DNA of 13,590 nucleotides, taken from Euperipatoides rowelli (taxonomy: Eukaryota > Onychophora > Udeonychophora > Euonychophora > Peripatopsidae). The notes under the pieces were generated by a model that searched no databases, was not told the origin of the DNA, and saw nothing but the letters and a program-made list of their open reading frames with translations. Each line of letters starts with the position of its first letter. Positions within the stretch are counted from its first letter, which is position 1. Position numbers and translations under genes: made by a program. The stretch lies in the NCBI GenBank assembly GCA_003024985.2, contig PXIH01S0021938.1. One strand, written 5' to 3'. Below, in pieces: positions 9,425 to 13,590 of this stretch.

Positions 9425-9819
9425 TTAAAAATGATGTTCCTTATAAATACATATGGGTAAATGATGTCCTTTATAAATACACGGTTAAATGATGCCCTTT
9501 ATAATTACACATGGCTAAATGATGGCCTTTATAAATACACATGGCTAAATGATGCCCTTTTTAAATACACATGGCTAAATGATGCCCTTTATAAATACAC
9601 ATGGCNATGCCCTTTATAAATATACAAGGTTAAATGTTGCCCTTTATAAATATATACTGATAAATGATGCCCTTTATAAATACACACGGCTAAATGATGC
9701 CCTTTATAAATACACACGGCTAAATGATGCACTTTATAAATACACACGGCTAAATGATGCCCTTTATAAATATACAAGGTTAAATGATGCCCTTTATAAA
9801 TATACACTGATAAATGATG
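9425..9819 (+). repeat. 30-bp minisatellite, ~13 units, with higher-order pattern
   Basis: Units begin taaatgatgccctttataaa and end with a variable 10-base tail; most are exactly 30 bp (starts at 9486, 9516, 9546, 9576, 9631, 9661, 9691, 9721, 9751, 9781). The first two units are degenerate (the second is 28 bp), and the unit after 9605 is only 25 bp with an ambiguous base at 9606. The tails form an ordered series. Four ...atggc units are followed by one ...aaggt and one ...actga, then three ...acggc units, one ...aaggt and one ...actga. This implies that a block of about 150-180 bp was itself duplicated. Because 30 is a multiple of three, stop-free periodic frames exist on both strands, giving ten-residue repeats such as NDALYKYTRL on plus. 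I see no start context, flanking coding sequence or known family, so I treat it as a satellite and not a gene. Confidence 0.9.
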
Positions 9820-11274
9820 TGTGGAATTTAACCATTACCAAAAAAGGGTCCCACATGAACCTACTCTAATTTTGACGGGTTTTGAACTCGTTTATTTAAT
9901 AAAATTGAAGTCATTAAATTTTTTTCAATGTGTTTTATCAATTTGGGTTGTACCTGTCACATGAATATTTAATTTTATAGCCCTTCCTGAGCAGCAAAGT
10001 ACTCGATCATAATAAAATAGTTAGCATGGTTTTATGCAACAATAATTCCGATTCAAGTGAAGATGAAATTCTAACTGATTAGTCGAATGCGCATTATGTT
10101 CGTCACAAAGACTGGCATTATCAAATTATAGTGCTGTATTCTAAAAAAAAAAAAGACACACAGATTAGGTTCTAAAAAAACCCTCACCGTCTTATCTGGT
10201 TATCAAACAGAAATTTTTTAAAATAAAAAAAAATATTTTCATCTACCTGAGATTAATGTATGTAAAACAAAATATGACCTTTATTCAAGATGGTTGGGAT
10301 GACGAGTGGCAGGAAACTAGAAACGCTAGTGGAAAATAAATTTTACAGTGATTTTTTTTTTTTTACAATGTTTAAAGCATTGTCAAATTGTGTGTAATTT
10401 CTGAAATTTGTTTTTACAATGTTTTATGCTAATCCAATGGAACCCTTGTGCAGGGATATAAAATAGGCGCAAATGATATAATATTAAGGATTCTGAACAG
10501 ACTTCAGAGGCCTAAAAAAAACCCTGTGTATGTCCTAAAAAAAACATTTGCAATTTGATTAAAATTAACCAAAATATGTCCATTTGATTATAAATAAGCA
10601 AATCTTTTTTTTTTTTCACATTTTAATGTCTTTGGATGAGAAAAAAAAATAAAAATTGGGCTGAAAAAACCCCTCACTGTTTCTTATAAAAAACTCACTT
10701 TCTAAATTTGCCTTTTCTCTATTATTTTTTTACTGCAGAAATTAAGACAAATTGTTGCTTTGCTATCAAGGTGTAACTTTTTTTTTTTCATTTACCATTT
10801 GATTAAGATAATTAGCTCTGATATTGACCAACTGAGCTATAAATTATCATTCTCTAAAAAAATTTAAAATTAGGCCTACACAAATCTTTTATAATTATAC
10901 TCTTAAATGTTATGAAATAGAAAAACAGTATTTCAATCAAAAGTTTTAAAATACTTTTATTTTTACTTCTATCTGAATTTTTTTGAAAATGTTTTTTTAG
11001 GATGATTTTTTTAATAACATAGGTTTATGTTTTTTTTTTTTAAATTTAAAAATATAATGACCACAAATGTTTTGTATAGGCCTTAATTCCTACTCATTTT
11101 GTTATGAAAGAGACCAGAAAAAAAAAAAAAATTTTTTTTTTTTTACTTCAATTTAAATTTTTTTAAAGTGAGTTTTTTTTAAAAGATACCTACATGTTTT
11201 TTTTTTTAAAAGCATAGTGGTTTTTTTTTTAAAAAAATTCTTTATTAATTTACATTTAGAACATAGACATTGAC
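9820..11274. other. AT-rich non-coding DNA with many A/T runs
   Basis: No gene is recognised. Recurrent ctaaaaaaaccct-like words occur near 10172, 10512 and 10662. A CAGGGAT transposon-end-like sequence starts at 10451, and a tRNA A-box-like sequence lies on the minus strand at 10812-10841. The right end (10990-11240) is a dense series of T and A runs. Confidence 0.6.
10451..10469 (+). other. orphan hAT-type terminal sequence
   Basis: cagggatataaaataggcg matches the left end of the element at 11275 in 17 of 19 positions. It may be one end of a related element. I found no matching right end or 8-bp duplication of the upstream bases cccttgtg, so the element, if real, is broken. Confidence 0.35.
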
Positions 11275-11558
11275 CAGGGATGGAAAATAGGCGACACTTT
11301 AGAAATTTTCGCGGCACACCAGACTGGACACCCAACAAAAATTTTAAAGTTTAAAAATCTCCACAGCCAAAAAAAATAAATAAAGCTTATCAAATCTGTC
11401 AAAAGGAAAGTAAAGTGTCCATACACCAAAAAAGAAAACCCTGAAAAAGCTTATCAAAAATATGTAACCTAGACACCCACATTTTGGCACTTCAGGCCAA
11501 AATGACATCAACATTTGTTTAATTTTGGCAGCTAGACAAATCCTATTTGCCATCCCTG
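11275..11558. mobile_element. non-autonomous hAT-like MITE, 284 bp
   Basis: The left end CAGGGATGGAAAATAGG (11275-11291) and the right end, reverse complemented, CAGGGATGGCAAATAGG (11542-11558) form a 17-bp terminal inverted repeat with one mismatch. CAGGGATGG-type ends are typical of hAT elements. The flanks are acattgac (11267-11274) and acatagac (11559-11566), an 8-bp target duplication with one mismatch. The left flank also holds an exact acatagac a few bases further out (11261-11268), so local rearrangement is possible. The 284-bp interior has no transposase and carries a tandem module ending in agcttatc (11354-11455) that resembles the module at 1643-1767. It would have been moved by a hAT transposase supplied elsewhere in the genome. 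Confidence 0.85.
11354..11465. repeat. tandem module inside the MITE, related to 1643-1767
   Basis: Units at 11354-11391 and 11392-11455, with a third beginning at 11456, each start aaaatct or aaatct, pass through an A-rich run and end in agcttatc. The fuller unit contains tgtc, aaagtgtccatac and an A-rich stretch. It aligns in order with gacaagaag, cgtccatgtaac and cttatc of the module at 1701-1751. Confidence 0.55.
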
Positions 11559-11566
11559 ACATAGAC

Positions 11567-12176
11567 AATTGATTTAAAATTACTTTAGAGATATACAGTA
11601 CATACAATTGGTCCTAGCCTCACTTAGCAGGCATTTTATTATTTTCTCAATTCCTAGTACGTACTATTAAAAGAGCTACTGTAAAAAAAAAATTAAAAAA
11701 AATGGAAAAGTGGGTTTGTTTTTAGACGTGCAGGACTATTCTGTATTAATCCTTTACTGTATGGAATATTCATAATCGATATAAAATTTATGATTAGGAT
11801 TACAGATAATTAGAAATGAAAATTATTACTACACCATCATTTCAGATATTGTAATCACTTAGTTTTCATATAATAATTTCAATCCCTCTAATAAATTCAC
11901 TGTGGACGCAGGATAAGCTTTTTGTTTGCCATTTTGAAAACCAAATCTCACAAAGAACCCTCCTCGAGCAGGGCTAGAACACAATGAATGACATTTTTCT
12001 AATGATGAACGGTCTAGTCCAGTTTGTGCACTTAATTACGAAAAAAAATTGAAAAATTAAAATAATTCAAAAGTTTAGCGATTGACGAACACGCTGCTGA
12101 AGTTTATATTAAATCTCTGATTCGTCTTTTTTTTTGGAATGGGAACAATATTTGTCAACCTCATGAGTCTGCGACT
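11567..12176. other. AT-rich non-coding DNA
   Basis: Nothing recognisable as a gene, RNA or transposon is seen between the two hAT-like insertions. Confidence 0.65.
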
Positions 12177-12184
12177 ATTATTAT

Positions 12185-12663
12185 CAGTCTGTATCAGAGA
12201 GGGGGAGGGGGGGGGCAAGAGGGACTATTAACCCAGGCCTCATGATCATAGGGGGCCTCAATTTTTTATTTAACTCTATCTATTAGAAAAATGCATAATT
12301 TGTATTCTGTGCAGATACCAGTTTTATAACATATAAGAAATAAACAAATAGTATTATTAGAGTTGTGGTAATTCACTTTTTTATTGAAATCGTTTTCCCC
12401 GGCTATATTTTATAATATAACCCTAAATTACATTTTCCTATTAATGTCGTGTGTGCGCATATTCTTATTCCAACTGGCACTGTCATGTTGGCTGTCGTGT
12501 CACGGCCATCTTGAGTTTATCTTATGGGGACTGTGGTCATGCCAATTTTCTTACCACTGAACAAGCATTAACATATTATATTTTTTTCTCCATAGTTTTC
12601 AATTTTCAAGGGCCTCAAAAATATCATTTGCCCCAGGCCTCTCATTTTCTCTGTAAGGCCCTG
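12185..12663. mobile_element. non-autonomous hAT-like element, ~479 bp
   Basis: The left end begins cagtctgtatcagaga followed by a G-rich tract (12201-12215), caagaggga, cccaggcctc and gggggcctcaa. The right end, reverse complemented, begins cagggccttacagaga and continues with gaggcctggggcaaat and gaggccc. The terminal repeats are diverged (10 of 16 positions), but both begin CAG and share cagaga. The flanks are attattat at 12177-12184 and attattat at 12664-12671, a perfect 8-bp duplication. Its weight is reduced because the target is an ATT microsatellite. The G-rich subterminal tract and aggcct words recall widespread hAT ends as I remember them. The open frame near 12451-12702 crosses the right boundary and has no transposase motif. 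Confidence 0.65.
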
Positions 12664-12671
12664 ATTATTAT

Positions 12672-13282
12672 TATTATAGGTTCTGAATTTCTTGGTTTGT
12701 AAAATCAAGAAATTGTAAAATCTGTAATGAAGCATGAGCAATGTTTATTTCTCACTCTGAATTGTCGAATGTAAAAATGTTCTCACAAACAGAATCAAGA
12801 TCCCCTCCCCCACCCCCTCCATGATTGGACTTTCTTTCTTTCTTTTTTTTGTGAAAGCACTGTTATATTCTCAATTATAAGAAGTTGTTTCGATTTTCTA
12901 ATGATAGCATTAATATTAATAATTTTTGATTTTTTTTAAATATTATTAATTCAACATATTAGTTTATAAAACTTAATCTAAGAACCCGGGTAGGCTACCT
13001 ACAGTTTTAATGTCTTCACATTATTCAGATGTTTTTATATTCTCACCATTTAATCAAAACAACATTATCATTTTTTAATAAAAACAACATTCTTACATTT
13101 TAATTATTACAACATTCTTACTTTTTAATCAATATAACATTTATTTAATCTAGATAGTATCTGAAATAAATATTTTCATCTATTTTACTTGACCAATTGT
13201 GTTAACAAAGATTCAAGATACAAATAAGAATGAATTGTTAAATGTATTAATTTAAAATGGAATTCTATTATGTAGAAATCCA
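12672..13282. other. AT-rich non-coding DNA with microsatellites
   Basis: No gene is recognised. A C-rich run (tcccctccccaccccctcc-like, about 12801-12820) and a TTTC microsatellite (about 12831-12850) are present, followed by the 25-bp tandem array at 13050-13150. A TAGGCTA word lies at 12991. Confidence 0.65.
13050..13150 (+). repeat. ~25-bp tandem repeat, four degenerate units
   Basis: Units follow the pattern ttaatcaaaacaacattctt followed by a T-rich end; the aacatt core recurs at a spacing of 24-26 bases. Units drift in sequence, so the array is old. Confidence 0.7.
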
Positions 13283-13330
13283 AATATTGTAAATGTAACC
13301 AAATGTAGCTTTGGTTACATTTACAATATT
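13283..13330. repeat. perfect 21-bp inverted repeat with 6-base loop
   Basis: The left arm at 13283-13303 (aatattgtaaatgtaacc then aaa) and the right arm at 13310-13330 are exact reverse complements over 21 bases; the loop is tgtagc. Perfect pairing in such decayed surroundings suggests recent origin or sequence constraint. The 48-base hairpin is too short for a typical microRNA precursor. T runs expected of a bacterial terminator are absent, and the context is not bacterial. Confidence 0.9.
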
Positions 13331-13345
13331 AACAGTAAATATGGC

Positions 13346-13529
13346 CAGTGCCATCACAAGGGGGGTGCGACCCGCACCCGGGGCCACCAGAGAGGAGGGT
13401 GCCACCCAAAAAAAAAAAATTAAAATTTAATTTTTTTTTTTTTTTGGGGTGGGTGGGAGTGCAAATAAACTCCTCTGCTCCTGTAATGTTGTCATTAGTT
13501 TATTTCATTAATTTTTCCCTGGGGTACTG
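13346..13529. mobile_element. possible short hAT-type insertion or repeat fragment
   Basis: GC-rich sequence begins abruptly with cagtgccatcacaaggggg and continues with gtgcgacccgcacccggggcc, unlike its AT-rich surroundings. A possible right end, ggggtactg at 13521-13529, reads cagtacccc on the other strand. The flanks aatatggc (13338-13345) and aataggtc (13530-13537) agree at only 6 of 8 positions. The left end is convincing as repeat-derived; the right boundary is uncertain. The open frame starting at 13348 translates the repeat and is not a gene. Confidence 0.4.
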
Positions 13530-13590
13530 AATAGGTCGTACAATAGAACCAGTGTAGCATTAAAGTGAAATTTAAAGTTTAAAAATCATA

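Noticed and set aside
9425-9819. CRISPR array
   Set aside because: The whole 30-bp unit repeats without unique spacers, and the context is animal DNA.
9579-9869. Periodic open frames on both strands as a repeat protein
   Set aside because: They follow from a 30-bp unit without stops; a two-strand frame, a frame shift at the n and no flanking coding sequence argue for a satellite.
10812-10841. Functional tRNA gene
   Set aside because: Only an A-box-like segment is present; acceptor, anticodon and T arms are not formed.
11344-11607. Minus-strand 87-residue hydrophobic frame
   Set aside because: It lies mostly inside the 284-bp MITE and reflects T-rich sequence translated as Phe/Leu; it crosses the element end.
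12451-12702. Plus-strand 83-residue frame
   Set aside because: It crosses the right end and target duplication of the 12185-12663 element and ends in an ATT-coded isoleucine run.
13348-13530. Plus-strand 60-residue frame with a GGCDPHPGP start
   Set aside because: It is a translation of the GC-rich repeat end and its A/T runs, with no independent support as a gene.

Overview
This window looks like AT-rich, gene-free nuclear DNA from an animal, most likely an aquatic invertebrate or another metazoan with a repeat-rich genome. The evidence is the long A and T runs, a decayed CR1/L2-like non-LTR retrotransposon, several short non-autonomous DNA transposons with hAT hallmarks, a 30-bp minisatellite, and short CCCTAA-type telomere-like patches. 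I found no intact protein gene, no convincing exon, no rRNA or tRNA gene and no CRISPR array. The open reading frames that can be drawn are short, low in complexity, and mostly fall inside repeats. Species or phylum cannot be fixed from this sequence alone.

Layout from left to right. Bases 1-1435 are AT-rich with no recognisable element. At 1436-1854 lies a GC-richer insertion flanked by a perfect 8-bp duplication (agtacaaa). Bases 1863-3280 are AT-rich with small tandem and telomere-like repeats. Two direct copies of a roughly 240-bp dispersed repeat sit at 3281-3519 and 4865-5105, with a 30-bp near-perfect palindrome between them at 3579-3608. Bases 6389-6906 (minus strand) hold the broken 3' end of a CR1/L2-like reverse transcriptase ORF. 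A long imperfect inverted repeat (foldback or MITE-like) spans about 8146-9127. A 30-bp minisatellite with higher-order structure and one ambiguous base occupies about 9425-9819. Two further hAT-like short elements lie at 11275-11558 and 12185-12663. The right edge carries a 25-bp tandem repeat, a perfect 21-bp hairpin (13283-13330) and a possible further hAT-type insertion (13346-13529).

Nothing here works together as a pathway or operon. The window reads as a layered record of transposon insertion and decay. Its most distinctive points are the hAT-like insertions whose ends and duplications can be read directly, a tandem module shared by two of them, the higher-order minisatellite, and a strong dispersed excess of TAGGCTA/TAGCCTA/TAGGCCTA words. 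I see no evidence for a new enzymatic, defence or regulatory system.
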